Source of the DNA: a virus
IMG/VR virus record: IMGVR_UViG_3300046004_001408
Location: 1-43,105 of that record
Direction: 5' to 3' (one strand)
Length of the DNA stretch: 43,105 bases
This document shows, in pieces, positions 33,131 to 40,616 of the stretch (position 1 is its first letter; each line of letters begins with the position of its first letter). The translations under genes and the position numbers were made by a program. Below the pieces are notes generated by a model. It searched no databases and was not told where the DNA came from. It saw only the letters and a list, made by a program, of their open reading frames with translations.

Positions 33131-33831
33131 TACCAATTTATTTTTATGTTAAAGTTCTTTGTTAGTATTCTATTTGTTTCACTGAATACACCTTTTGAAT
33201 CCCAGGCTTTCTGATGTGTATAAGCGGCTGATGCCGGGTGTGAACACTTTAAAACATAGTTCATGTCTTCATCAATGAGGTATGAAAACTCATCTGCTTT
33301 CTTACCCATGAAGATATAAACTAATCCTGTATTATTCATTGATAATGAATCCAATAAATAATTGGTGAAAGATTTCCACAATTCTACATGTGTTCCAATC
33401 TTTCCTACTTGAGTTGTTAAAGCGGTATTAAGCATAAGAACTCCTTGATTTGCCCAGACCACTAGGTCATTGACTGGTTCTGTTACAATACCTTCACCTG
33501 CTAAACCGGTGTAAATATATTTAAGACTTGGTTGAATTCCGCTTTTACTGCAGCTAAATGCTATTCCATCTGCTACATTTACTTGAGGGTACGGATCTTG
33601 CCCTACAAGAACTACTTTAAGAGAATCATAAGGACATTCCTCAAATGCTCTGAATAGATCTTTTACAATAGGTGTAAACTTATTACCACCTTGAGACTCC
33701 GTCAATAATCTGCTAAGGATATGATGAAACTCTTCACTTAATACAAAAGCTCTGAGTACTTTATCCCAACCAGATGCTTTAAGTTTATCATACAATTTTT
33801 GCTGTACATCTTTTAAGTTTATTTGATCCAT
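33130..33831 (-). CDS. ung: Uracil-DNA glycosylase, family 1
   Basis: Removes uracil from DNA. Motif A VVLVGQDPYP (73-82) contains the catalytic Asp79. The second active-site strand is LMLNTALT. Motif B CSHPASAAY (197-204) has His198 and the Leu-loop region that follows (HQKAW). 233 aa is normal. A UDG is common in crAss-like phages; uracil in phage DNA or dUTP pools may be the reason. Transcription starts away from the divergent plus-strand gene 26 bases off, with a shared palindromic promoter region. Confidence 0.95.
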   Translation of the reverse strand: MDQINLKDVQQKLYDKLKASGWDKVLRAFVLSEEFHHILSRLLTESQGGNKFTPIVKDLFRAFEECPYDSLKVVLVGQDPYPQVNVADGIAFSCSKSGIQPSLKYIYTGLAGEGIVTEPVNDLVVWANQGVLMLNTALTTQVGKIGTHVELWKSFTNYLLDSLSMNNTGLVYIFMGKKADEFSYLIDEDMNYVLKCSHPASAAYTHQKAWDSKGVFSETNRILTKNFNIKINW

Positions 33832-33853
33832 GTTACTAAATGTATTACATTTG
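33822..33853 (+). promoter_or_regulatory. Plus-strand Bacteroidota promoter, partly palindromic
   Basis: TTTG at 33822-33825, 20-base spacer, TACATTTG at 33846-33853. The predicted start near 33858 coincides with the ATG of the plus-strand gene. AAATGTA-T-TACATTT (33838-33852) is a perfect inverted repeat and offers TACATTTA to the opposite strand, one base off a -7 element for the UDG gene. Confidence 0.72.
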
Positions 33854-33857
33854 TTTT

Positions 33858-34169
33858 ATGAGTGATACTAAAAAAGTTAATTTACAAACTTTCCCAATTG
33901 GAAAGGAAGTAACTATTACAATAAATGCTGAGACTTACGCAAGGCTTTCTCAGTTTCTTGTTGAATTTTCAATTTCAAAAGATGTTGCTCAATTAGATGC
34001 AATGTTTAAACATCTTATGTCAAATGAACCAAAAAATAGATTTGAGTATCATGTTGCAACTCTTCTTTTTTTAGTTAGTGACATTGAAACTGCTGCTAAA
34101 GAACAGGGTATCATAGAACTTAAAGAGGTGGACCTTGCTGATTTATCTTCTCAGGAAAAACCTGAGTAA
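33858..34169 (+). CDS. Plus-strand gene inside the minus-strand block (103 aa)
   Basis: The only plus-strand gene between 4 and 43 kb with good support. It has its own consensus promoter, coding-like composition and a plausible soluble protein (VTITINAETYARLSQFLVEF, then a helical end). ATG 33858 is chosen over 33840 because the promoter would start transcription at or after 33858, giving a leaderless message. The 3' 50 bases overlap the end of the convergent NinB-like gene, so transcripts from both sides can pair. Function unknown. Confidence 0.75.
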   Translation: MSDTKKVNLQTFPIGKEVTITINAETYARLSQFLVEFSISKDVAQLDAMFKHLMSNEPKNRFEYHVATLLFLVSDIETAAKEQGIIELKEVDLADLSSQEKPE

Positions 34170-34554
34170 AGTTTACATTAACAAGTACTCCAATCTCAAT
34201 AATTGCCGAGATTGTTAAGCTTAGTTCTTCAACACTACAGTCTGCAAATGATTTACAAAATCCACCATCTGCATTTTCCCAACATAAGCCTGCATTCTTT
34301 TTAACTTGCTCTTTCATTTCTTCAAAAGAGTATCCTGTTTCAACTGATAATTCTCTTATACAGGCATGAATTTTTGCCAATTGACTATAAGTTCCAGTGT
34401 CTTTATTTGCATCAAAGAATATGTCAACTACTTGACCTTCTTCTAGATTCTTTACAAAAGCTGTGTGTTCGGCCTTACTTAAAAGGCTTTTATATACTAG
34501 CTTCCCATCTTTCTTGATGAGTTTCAAGCTTAGTACCATGTTTTTTTGACTCAT
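34120..34554 (-). CDS. NinB/Orf-like recombination protein candidate
   Basis: 144 aa with the layout of the lambda NinB (Orf) family: an N-terminal beta domain (MVLSLKLIKKDGKLVYKSLL), then a helix with YSQLAKIHACIRELSVETG corresponding to the family's DQNRKLWACLGDVS element, and a C-terminal helix FADCSVEELSLTISAI. NinB binds SSB-coated DNA and helps load recombination proteins. Similarity is by pattern only. The 3' end overlaps the plus-strand gene. Confidence 0.42.
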   Translation of the reverse strand: MSQKNMVLSLKLIKKDGKLVYKSLLSKAEHTAFVKNLEEGQVVDIFFDANKDTGTYSQLAKIHACIRELSVETGYSFEEMKEQVKKNAGLCWENADGGFCKSFADCSVEELSLTISAIIEIGVLVNVNFTQVFPEKINQQGPPL

Positions 34555-34556
34555 GT

Positions 34557-34838
34557 TTACTTGTTTAATGTTTCATTAAGTAAGTCTTCTACAGCATCCG
34601 CTGCCAATAATTCATCTGGATGTAATACTCTAAACCTTTCTGCAGAATAGTATTCATAAGGTAAGTTTAGACTCTTCAAGTCTATCTCCCTTAATTCAAC
34701 ACCAGTTCTATCTTTTTGTAGAGCCATTCTGACTACACGTATTACAGTGTACTCTTCTCCCGCAACAACGCGTGCTGATTCTGGGATTAATGCAGGTTGA
34801 TTTTTGTCATCAACACATATTACTTTTATTTCCAACAT
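34557..34838 (-). CDS. Hypothetical phage protein (93 aa)
   Basis: Beta-rich start (LEIKVICVDDKNQPALIP, EYTVIRVVRMAL), a YYSAERFRVL element and an acidic helical end. It lies three bases after the ClpS-like gene and two before the NinB-like gene. Not recognised beyond being a common small-phage-protein type. Confidence 0.72.
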   Translation of the reverse strand: MLEIKVICVDDKNQPALIPESARVVAGEEYTVIRVVRMALQKDRTGVELREIDLKSLNLPYEYYSAERFRVLHPDELLAADAVEDLLNETLNK

Positions 34839-34841
34839 GTC

Positions 34842-35111
34842 TTATTGTATTTCTGAATTTAATCCTGAGTCTAATAACGCCTGATTGATAGGGATTAGCT
34901 CATTAATTTCTCCTTGCTTAACAGCGCACTTACCATTATGATGAGTGATAAGTGCGCATTGTTCAGCTTGAAGTGGTGTATGTCTGCAATATTTAATTAA
35001 AGCAGCTATTACAAAATCAAAGTCATTGTGATCATCATTAAATAAAATGATGTTATGACCATTTGAAACAGCTCCTGTTTTTACTTCTTCTTTTGGTGAT
35101 ACTACAGTCAT
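34842..35111 (-). CDS. ClpS-like protease adaptor
   Basis: ClpS delivers N-degron substrates to the ClpA(C)P protease. HNIILFNDDHNDFDFVIAAL matches the ClpS signature (NDD, then an aromatic and VI-x-x-L). CRHTPLQAEQCALITHHNGKC aligns with the binding helix and second motif (AEQ, HxxGK, i.e. the His-containing substrate pocket). The N-terminal 17 residues are flexible, as in ClpS. 89 aa is slightly short for ClpS (about 105). A phage copy could redirect the host Clp machine to, or away from, chosen proteins. Confidence 0.88.
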   Translation of the reverse strand: MTVVSPKEEVKTGAVSNGHNIILFNDDHNDFDFVIAALIKYCRHTPLQAEQCALITHHNGKCAVKQGEINELIPINQALLDSGLNSEIQ

Positions 35112-35125
35112 GATATACTAATTTT

Positions 35126-36220
35126 TTATAACCAAGTTACTTTACTTTGGTCCAAATGACCAATAGCACTCTTAACCCAATCTTCATCTACTGTTCCAGC
35201 AAAACATAAGATATGCATTGCTGCAGTTTCAGTAGGGTTTAGTCTTAACAAACGTCCTAACTTCTGGGATGTTTTCCTGTTATTAGAATATGCATGCATG
35301 ACTATACTACTTCTTAGGTTAGGTACGTTTGCACCCTCACTAAGTTGTTCTACTGCAGATAGTACTTCAATAGTACCTTCTTTAAACATCTTCAGGTTCT
35401 TCTCAGAATCTGGATTGTTTGAGTGGTAACTATATTTACATAACTCTTCTGCTTGAGCCTGTGTATTTGCAAACACAATGGTCTTATGTTTTCTTCTTTT
35501 AAGGAGATCTTTAACATAATCCAATTTGCTTCTGAAGTCCATGAGAGCTCTCATCCGCATAATTCTTAAGATCTGTAGATCTTTTGCTGATGCAGCATTA
35601 TTAATTCTTCCGGTCCAGTAATCATAGACCTTCTCCTCTGAACTCATCCACTTTAAGTTACCGTCTTTGTCAGTTACTTTATGAGTTAATTCAGTGTTCA
35701 GACCTATTCTATGAACATAAATTTTGTAGTCATTGAGAATGTTATCATCAATAGCTGTATCAATTTTGTACTCATAGACCAATGGACAATACTTTCTACA
35801 CATTTCTCCTTTCTCACTTGATTTATGGATAGGATATGTACCAGTCATTCCCAATATTTTAGCCCCGTTTTGTGTTGCCATAAGCAACCAGAAAGAGTGC
35901 GTGTATTTCAATGAGTGACACTCATCTAGATAAACCACATCATAATCACTCCACATATGCTTATCTAATGAAAGATAAGTTGTGTAGTCAATTACTGATG
36001 ATAAGAAATCTAGATCATGTTTCTTTATCTCATCTTTCCAAGACTGTATGATTGAATTCTTTGGGGCCACAACCAGGAATCTTACTCCAGGGTGGTAATT
36101 TTTTGACATGTGTTTTAGTCCCAATAGTGTTTTACCAACACCCATGGAAATGTTTACTCCGGCAACTTGTAAAGGTAAAACCTTATCCAGCGCTTCCTGT
36201 TGAATCTGATCCTTGTTCAT
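35126..36220 (-). CDS. SF2 helicase (DEAD/DEAH-type)
   Basis: 364 aa from ATG 36220; a longer reading from 36322 would start at TTG. Motif I SMGVGKT (25-31), motif Ia VVAPKNSI, motif II DECH (99-102), motif III GMTGTY, and motif VI QKLGRLLRL near the C-terminus. The sequence around SWKDEIKKH and VLSAVEQLSEGANVPNL fits an SNF2/UvsW-like helicase. It may remodel forks or junctions. It overlaps the 92-aa gene by 38 bases and precedes the ClpS-like gene. Confidence 0.87.
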   Translation of the reverse strand: MNKDQIQQEALDKVLPLQVAGVNISMGVGKTLLGLKHMSKNYHPGVRFLVVAPKNSIIQSWKDEIKKHDLDFLSSVIDYTTYLSLDKHMWSDYDVVYLDECHSLKYTHSFWLLMATQNGAKILGMTGTYPIHKSSEKGEMCRKYCPLVYEYKIDTAIDDNILNDYKIYVHRIGLNTELTHKVTDKDGNLKWMSSEEKVYDYWTGRINNAASAKDLQILRIMRMRALMDFRSKLDYVKDLLKRRKHKTIVFANTQAQAEELCKYSYHSNNPDSEKNLKMFKEGTIEVLSAVEQLSEGANVPNLRSSIVMHAYSNNRKTSQKLGRLLRLNPTETAAMHILCFAGTVDEDWVKSAIGHLDQSKVTWL

Positions 36221-36461
36221 CTGCTTTTTGATTTGTAGCTTCCGCTTCCTTGAATGCATCAATGGCACCCATAGTCTCAGCGTAGTCTTTGTTAGACATG
36301 TCCCAGCCAAAATGTTGTTCAAAGTCTTTAATCAGCTCTTCTTTTATAAGGATAGCTGTTTTTAAAGTTCTATAGTTTGTTTGGGCAATAAATTTCACTG
36401 TATTTTTACCCCAATAAAAACCATTTTGGTAGTTAGGATTATCTTTATATTCTTGATTCAT
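36183..36461 (-). CDS. Hypothetical protein (92 aa)
   Basis: ATG 36461 overlaps the upstream gene's stop as ATGA. Helical with an acidic, Ser/Gly-rich disordered C-terminus (EQGSDSTGSAG). Not recognised. Confidence 0.7.
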   Translation of the reverse strand: MNQEYKDNPNYQNGFYWGKNTVKFIAQTNYRTLKTAILIKEELIKDFEQHFGWDMSNKDYAETMGAIDAFKEAEATNQKADEQGSDSTGSAG

Positions 36462-36784
36462 CTGTATACTTTTTCAGATTTAGGTATTCCTTTAGTGCCA
36501 TTAAAGCACTGCTTGCTATTTAAAGTAAAAGATCTGTTTACTACAGTCACATGTTGTTTTCCATATGTATCTGAAATAGTAATTATTGCACTTAGAATGG
36601 TTTTACAACCAAACTTATTGTCATTAATTGATCTTTTGAGAGTATTGTGTGTGAATTGATCATTGGGTATAAATACTGGAGCCATATCTATGTATGATAA
36701 GTTTCCTCCCCATAACTCCATTTGGACTGTACCATTTATAGTATAGCCCTTATGATCTAGTATGAGTTCTTTTGTTTTACTCAT
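36458..36784 (-). CDS. Hypothetical protein (108 aa)
   Basis: Beta-rich (ELILDHKGYTINGTVQMEL, TILSAIITISD) with a basic C-terminus. ATG 36784 lies eight bases into the overlap with the upstream gene. Not recognised. Confidence 0.7.
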   Translation of the reverse strand: MSKTKELILDHKGYTINGTVQMELWGGNLSYIDMAPVFIPNDQFTHNTLKRSINDNKFGCKTILSAIITISDTYGKQHVTVVNRSFTLNSKQCFNGTKGIPKSEKVYR

Positions 36785-36986
36785 GATTATTCATCTTTTC
36801 TGGATTAGGAATCTCTTCAATATCAGTTATGTAGTTATCAATACTTGGAAATTTAGAATCAATTATTTCTTTGAGTTTGTTTCTGACAGCTGTTTCAAAT
36901 TCAGGATCTGTGTCATCAAGTCTTGGATCTAATTCAACTGTGATACAAAATTCAAGAGTAACATCATACTTATTTTTATGAGCCAT
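36777..36986 (-). CDS. Small hypothetical protein (69 aa)
   Basis: ATG 36986 follows the upstream stop by one base; an earlier in-frame start at 37040 would overlap by 53 bases and is rejected. Strand-rich acidic protein (YDVTLEFCITVELDPRLDD) with a helix and an acidic end. Not recognised. Confidence 0.68.
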   Translation of the reverse strand: MAHKNKYDVTLEFCITVELDPRLDDTDPEFETAVRNKLKEIIDSKFPSIDNYITDIEEIPNPEKMNNHE

Positions 36987-36987
36987 A

Positions 36988-37365
36988 TTAATTGTTTTGG
37001 GTGGTGCTTGAACTATGTCCTCCACCATCGTGACTAGCATTTAATAACTTATCTGTAACTTCAGATGCTTCTATTAGAGACATTGCATTTTCTCCTGTTG
37101 ATGTACTTAAGAGTAAGAGCATGTTAGATGTAGCTGTAAGTTTCTCCATTCTTTCTGCTTCAGATTTAAAATGTATCTTCTTTGCCTTTAGAGTAAATTG
37201 ACCTGTGGCAGTATCAATATCAGCACATGAGTATGAAGGGCGTAGATGATTTAAATATTCAGCATGTCCTGGTGTATGTAATGTGATAGAGGCTGCTATG
37301 TCATACTTGATAAGGACCTCTTTGATTTCCTCCATTGCTTTCTTAAGCTTGGGTGAGTATTGCAT
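36988..37365 (-). CDS. Hypothetical protein (125 aa)
   Basis: Helix-strand layout (LKKAMEEIKEVLIKYDIAAS) with a His-rich Ser/Thr tail (SHDGGGHSSSTTQNN). It begins a coupled run of five genes ending at the SF2 helicase. A 99-base gap upstream may hold its promoter, but no perfect TAnnTTTG was found. Not recognised. Confidence 0.72.
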   Translation of the reverse strand: MQYSPKLKKAMEEIKEVLIKYDIAASITLHTPGHAEYLNHLRPSYSCADIDTATGQFTLKAKKIHFKSEAERMEKLTATSNMLLLLSTSTGENAMSLIEASEVTDKLLNASHDGGGHSSSTTQNN

Positions 37366-37464
37366 ATTGTTGGTTTTAAAATGTTTGTTATTAATGGGAG
37401 ATTGATGATAGTAATTAGAGATACCAATAACCTTTCTAACAAGGTATAAATATACTAAATTTAT

Positions 37465-37794
37465 TTATTCTATCCAAGTCCATAGTTTACAAGATGTATC
37501 TTTGAGGGATATCATTTTCTCCTCAGCTTCCAGTTCCTCTAAAAGATATACAGGTGTGGTTGGAAACTCTTCTTTATAATACTGTTCTTTCTTACTACCC
37601 ATACATATGGGTTCTGGTACATAGGATTCTTTTCTGAATTCTGCAATAAGTAGTTCAGCCTCTTCTACGGTAAGATAGAAGGCTGACACTAAATCTCCTT
37701 TAGTGCAGCCTATCAGTATCATACTTCTAATTCTGTAAAGCTTTTGTCCTCCGGTGGAAGACATCAGTCTTGACAGTTGTTTCTTTGGGTCCAT
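37465..37794 (-). CDS. Hypothetical protein with HTH-like region (109 aa)
   Basis: Residues 20-55 (YRIRSMILIGCTKGDLVSAF, TVEEAELLIAEFR) look like a helix-turn-helix or a compact helical domain. The C-terminal half is acidic. Start ATG 37794, three bases after the membrane protein. A regulator is possible but unproven. Confidence 0.6.
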   Translation of the reverse strand: MDPKKQLSRLMSSTGGQKLYRIRSMILIGCTKGDLVSAFYLTVEEAELLIAEFRKESYVPEPICMGSKKEQYYKEEFPTTPVYLLEELEAEEKMISLKDTSCKLWTWIE

Positions 37795-37797
37795 TCC

Positions 37798-38076
37798 CTA
37801 GTCTTTAGGTTCTCCTATAGTTTTCATAAAGTTATCCAAAGCATTTTTATTATCCTCTTCTATCCGGTCTAGCATTTGCTGAACCTTAGCTTTGTGTTGC
37901 TTTGCTTCTCTCATAGCGCTTATGGCCCATATGATAAGAGCTATAATCTGTATAAACAATAATACGGTACCAATAATATCAATGGCTACCTTATCAATCT
38001 CAAACAGTCTTAAGAAGTGTCCTGAGATTAATGCCCAAGGTATGAGCCCTATGAAGAATAGTATTCTATGTCCCAT
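37798..38076 (-). CDS. Two-segment membrane protein with coiled-coil tail (92 aa)
   Basis: Hydrophobic segments at about 5-20 and 31-54, then a basic/acidic helix (REAKQHKAKVQQMLDRIEED) facing the cytoplasm. Size and topology fit holin-like or spanin-associated proteins as well as any small membrane protein; there is no direct link to the glucosaminidase 27 kb away. Not recognised. Confidence 0.7.
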   Translation of the reverse strand: MGHRILFFIGLIPWALISGHFLRLFEIDKVAIDIIGTVLLFIQIIALIIWAISAMREAKQHKAKVQQMLDRIEEDNKNALDNFMKTIGEPKD

Positions 38077-38081
38077 GATGA

Positions 38082-38627
38082 TTAGTTTAAATTGTTAGTA
38101 ATTGTGTCTACCAGTTTACCATGAAACTCCTCATAGTTCTCTTTTAGAAGGTCTGTAAATCTTCCCTGATGGTTACCTGATTTCTTTTCAAGAGGAGTAT
38201 GTTCTCTAAGAATAAGATAAGGTTGTTCCTTATCGCGCATTAACTCCCATAGACTCATTGCTTCTGAGTCTGCAGTTTCAATCTGAGCATGTACTGCTTC
38301 TATTTTATCCGGTTGCTGACTTACAGTACCTTCAATATCAGGAGAACCTATATCTCTTTTAACAACCCATGCTTCAGTAATGATTGCAATAGCAATAGGC
38401 TTCTCTTGTTTAATTATAAACTTGATAGCTTGAATAAAAGGTTCTTTGTTTTGATCATCAAATACCTCATGTATGTTTGCTACAATACCAAATTGGTACT
38501 TACCATCCACTTGCTTTAATATAGCAAGACTTGGTTGTACACCACCTGTTTCACTCATTATAAATTCAGTAAGCTTATTAACTTCTTCTCTGAATGCAAT
38601 TATTTTGTCTCTAACTTCCTTTAACAT
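38082..38627 (-). CDS. Hypothetical protein (181 aa)
   Basis: Helical start, a central beta section (PIAIAIITEAWVVKRDI) and a charged C-terminal helix. No motif recognised. It begins 10 bases after the HNH gene's stop. Confidence 0.73.
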   Translation of the reverse strand: MLKEVRDKIIAFREEVNKLTEFIMSETGGVQPSLAILKQVDGKYQFGIVANIHEVFDDQNKEPFIQAIKFIIKQEKPIAIAIITEAWVVKRDIGSPDIEGTVSQQPDKIEAVHAQIETADSEAMSLWELMRDKEQPYLILREHTPLEKKSGNHQGRFTDLLKENYEEFHGKLVDTITNNLN

Positions 38628-38637
38628 AATAGTATTA

Positions 38638-39069
38638 TTAAATTGTTTTACTTACTCTCCACCCCTGCTCCGTTGCCTCTATGGGGTGTTCTTCAATCCA
38701 TTGATGACAAACTCTACATACAGACATCCACAACTGCTCATCCAGTAAGAGACTTCCAACTCTTCCTGCTTTGTGATGAACATCTGTGGATCTATGTGTA
38801 CATAAACCTGAAATATTTGCCTGGCACATTGGATGCTCAAGCATAAATATTACACGTTTGCCTGTGTATACTCTTTCTTCTTGTGATCTTTTGTGGGAAC
38901 GGGGCGCAATAGGTTTTTTATTCTTAGTTGGTTTACTATTTGAATCATTACTCTTGTGGCAACTCCAGCAATGCTTGCATAACCTATTACGTATCCCATC
39001 CACTACAACATTCTTCCATATAGGAAGTTGTTTACCACACCCATCACAGTGTTTCTTATTTGGGTTCAT
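38638..39069 (-). CDS. HNH endonuclease-like protein with zinc ribbon
   Basis: The N-terminal zinc ribbon has CDGCGKQLP and CKHCWSCHK (residues 8-11 and about 32-38). A basic linker (KPTKNKKPIAPRSHKRSQ) follows, then an HNH core: DVHHKAGRVGSLLLDEQLW and SVCRVCHQWIEEHP with the expected His pair and Cys. Proteins of this shape are frequent in Bacteroidota phages and may nick DNA or only bind it. It overlaps the next gene by 14 bases. Confidence 0.82.
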   Translation of the reverse strand: MNPNKKHCDGCGKQLPIWKNVVVDGIRNRLCKHCWSCHKSNDSNSKPTKNKKPIAPRSHKRSQEERVYTGKRVIFMLEHPMCQANISGLCTHRSTDVHHKAGRVGSLLLDEQLWMSVCRVCHQWIEEHPIEATEQGWRVSKTI

Positions 39070-39562
39070 CTGCCAAAGTTAATGTATAAAAATTCTTAGG
39101 TAAAATATTATCAGTGATAAGTCTTTCTACTAAGTTTACTTTATCTACACCTAAATCTTTAAAAGATATTTTGTTAATGAACTTGGCATCAGTATATGTA
39201 TGCTCCTCAATGAGTTCTTTTATGATGGGGCTATTGGGGAATAATATTGAAAGCATCATATTTGTTTTATGATTGACAAGTTCTTGCTTATAAGTGTTTA
39301 GTATTCTTTGAGCTCTAGTGTAAACTTTGATGATTCTTTTTTTCTTTTCTTCATGCATTACTGCAATTTCTTGGTCTTCATAGACTTTTAATCCAAACAA
39401 TGCTCTCTTATAGAGGAAGTTCTGATAACTATTGAAGGGATCTTTTTCAAAATCTGAATACCTTTTGCCTTTAAAGGCCGTACCTAGTTGCTGGAAATCA
39501 TGCAGCTTACCTGTGTACTCTATCCGGTCTCTTCTACCAGAGACAACATCTACTTTATTCAT
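39056..39562 (-). CDS. Hypothetical protein (168 aa)
   Basis: Mostly helical and basic (EEKKKRIIKVYTRAQRIL, YKQELVNHKTNMML). No motif recognised. A palindrome and a strong terminator lie upstream, so it may head a new transcript. Confidence 0.73.
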   Translation of the reverse strand: MNKVDVVSGRRDRIEYTGKLHDFQQLGTAFKGKRYSDFEKDPFNSYQNFLYKRALFGLKVYEDQEIAVMHEEKKKRIIKVYTRAQRILNTYKQELVNHKTNMMLSILFPNSPIIKELIEEHTYTDAKFINKISFKDLGVDKVNLVERLITDNILPKNFYTLTLADEPK

Positions 39563-39582
39563 TTAGTACATTTTTAATAGTT

Positions 39583-39598
39583 AATACTGGGGAGTATT
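39583..39598. repeat. Perfect palindrome, possible operator
   Basis: AATACT-GGGG-AGTATT, six base pairs around a four-base centre, between the terminator and the 168-aa gene start. It may be an operator or part of the leader hairpin. Confidence 0.45.
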
Positions 39599-39610
39599 TA
39601 TTTCAGAGCA

Positions 39611-39658
39611 AAAAAAAAGACCAACCAAAAGAAATTACTTTCTTCTGATTGGTCTTTT
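39611..39658 (-). terminator. Very strong intrinsic terminator after the 155-aa gene
   Basis: About 17-20 base pairs (AGACCAATCAGAAGAAA with TTTCTTTTGGTTGGTCT, two G-U), GTAA loop, then at least nine T on the minus strand. It is the strongest terminator in the window and marks the 155-aa gene as a separate unit. Confidence 0.93.
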
Positions 39659-39668
39659 GGTTTTAATA

Positions 39669-40136
39669 TTACATGCCAAATCCTGATGCCTCAGAATTTA
39701 CTGCACTCTTACGAGTTGCTGCATATGCTGCTTTGATCTCCTCACCATTGGTGTGTTCAATAGTAGAGTCAATTGCAGCTGCATCTGAACGGTATACATT
39801 TTTGCGGTAGATAGGTTCTGAACCTAACATACATACAATACCTGTATCACCAGCAATCTTAAGATCTTTTTCTGGTGCTTTAGGATTAAATGGAGTTGTC
39901 TTTTCTTCAACAACAATGCGTCCTGGTAATACAGTACCTGCTTCCCATCCAAAAGATGTAAGGTCTTCTGTTTTACCATAGATCAATGCTGAAAGCTTTG
40001 TGCTTTTTGCAAAGTTCTGATCATCAATCACTACACGTGACTGTTCTACGCGGATGAAACCCCATTCTGGGTTGTTAGCTGATTTGCTAATTACGTTTCC
40101 TGCTTTGTCTGCTGTTACTTTTACTTGAGAATTCAT
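39669..40136 (-). CDS. Hypothetical protein of an insulated unit (155 aa)
   Basis: Not recognised. Beta-rich (WGFIRVEQSRVVI, LSALIYGKTEDL) with a helical, Ala/Ser-rich C-terminus ending in GFGM. The gene is insulated: a 128-base leader with two strong hairpins before it and the strongest terminator of the window after it. This arrangement fits an abundant or tightly regulated product, perhaps a nucleic-acid-binding protein, but the sequence does not show which. Confidence 0.76.
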   Translation of the reverse strand: MNSQVKVTADKAGNVISKSANNPEWGFIRVEQSRVVIDDQNFAKSTKLSALIYGKTEDLTSFGWEAGTVLPGRIVVEEKTTPFNPKAPEKDLKIAGDTGIVCMLGSEPIYRKNVYRSDAAAIDSTIEHTNGEEIKAAYAATRKSAVNSEASGFGM

Positions 40137-40188
40137 GACTTAAAATTTAAACTGTTTATAAAATTGGTTTTTGGTCATAGAAAATTTA

Positions 40189-40252
40189 CATCATGTGGGT
40201 GACCTTACCACATAATGCATGTATAATAACTATCTGTTCCGGTTACAGATAG
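40189..40252 (-). promoter_or_regulatory. Two strong hairpins in the leader of the 155-aa gene
   Basis: Minus strand: CTATCTGT-aaccgga-ACAGATAG (eight pairs, 40230-40252) and CATTATGTGG-taaggtcac-CCACATGATG (ten pairs, one G-U, 40189-40217). Neither has a T run, so they are not simple terminators; they could be a leader sensor, a processing site or an operator. Confidence 0.6.
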
Positions 40253-40264
40253 ATTATGCCTTGA

Positions 40265-40564
40265 TTAATCTGTGAACATCTCCAGAAATTCTGAATCATC
40301 CTCATCTGGGATGTTATTGATGTCTATTTTGTTGAATTGGTTATCTCTTTCATCTAGTTCTTCTAAAGATAAGAACTCTATGCTGTCTGATGTTTCATTG
40401 TCTTCAGTGATTCTTGGTTTTTTGATAACTGAACCGTGCCAATTTGAGGTTGGAATTTTACCAACATTTAGAGCAACCAATGCTTGTATATCTTCATCTG
40501 TAAGAGTTAGATATTCCTCAATAGTGAGTGATACTACCTTACCGTTGGATAACTGATATAACAT
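40265..40564 (-). CDS. Acidic hypothetical protein (99 aa)
   Basis: MLYQLSNGKVVSLTIEEYL starts a small beta-helix domain, followed by a GKIPTSNWHGS turn and a strongly acidic disordered tail (DINNIPDEDDSEFLEMF). It has its own consensus promoter 15-20 bases upstream and a short leader. An acidic tail may mimic DNA or recruit a partner. Not recognised. Confidence 0.76.
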   Translation of the reverse strand: MLYQLSNGKVVSLTIEEYLTLTDEDIQALVALNVGKIPTSNWHGSVIKKPRITEDNETSDSIEFLSLEELDERDNQFNKIDINNIPDEDDSEFLEMFTD

Positions 40565-40582
40565 TTCTTAGATACATTGAAA

Positions 40583-40614
40583 CAAATATAAGATATTTAA
40601 TGTACCAATCAAAA
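40583..40614 (-). promoter_or_regulatory. Bacteroidota-type promoter for the 99-aa gene
   Basis: Minus strand TTTTG (40614-40610), 19-base spacer, TATATTTG (40590-40583), a perfect TAnnTTTG -7 element. The predicted start near 40579 leaves about 15 bases of leader. Confidence 0.78.
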
Positions 40615-40616
40615 TA

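Noticed and set aside
35126-36322. Longer SF2 helicase beginning at 36322
   Set aside because: The extra 34 residues start at TTG, overlap the neighbouring gene by 140 bases and look non-coding.
36777-37040. Longer start for the 69-aa gene at 37040
   Set aside because: Would overlap the upstream gene by 53 bases; ATG 36986 follows its stop by one base, as elsewhere.
39074-39081. TAACTTTG as a promoter for the HNH gene at 39069
   Set aside because: The -7 element matches, but no TTTG box lies 19-21 bases upstream.
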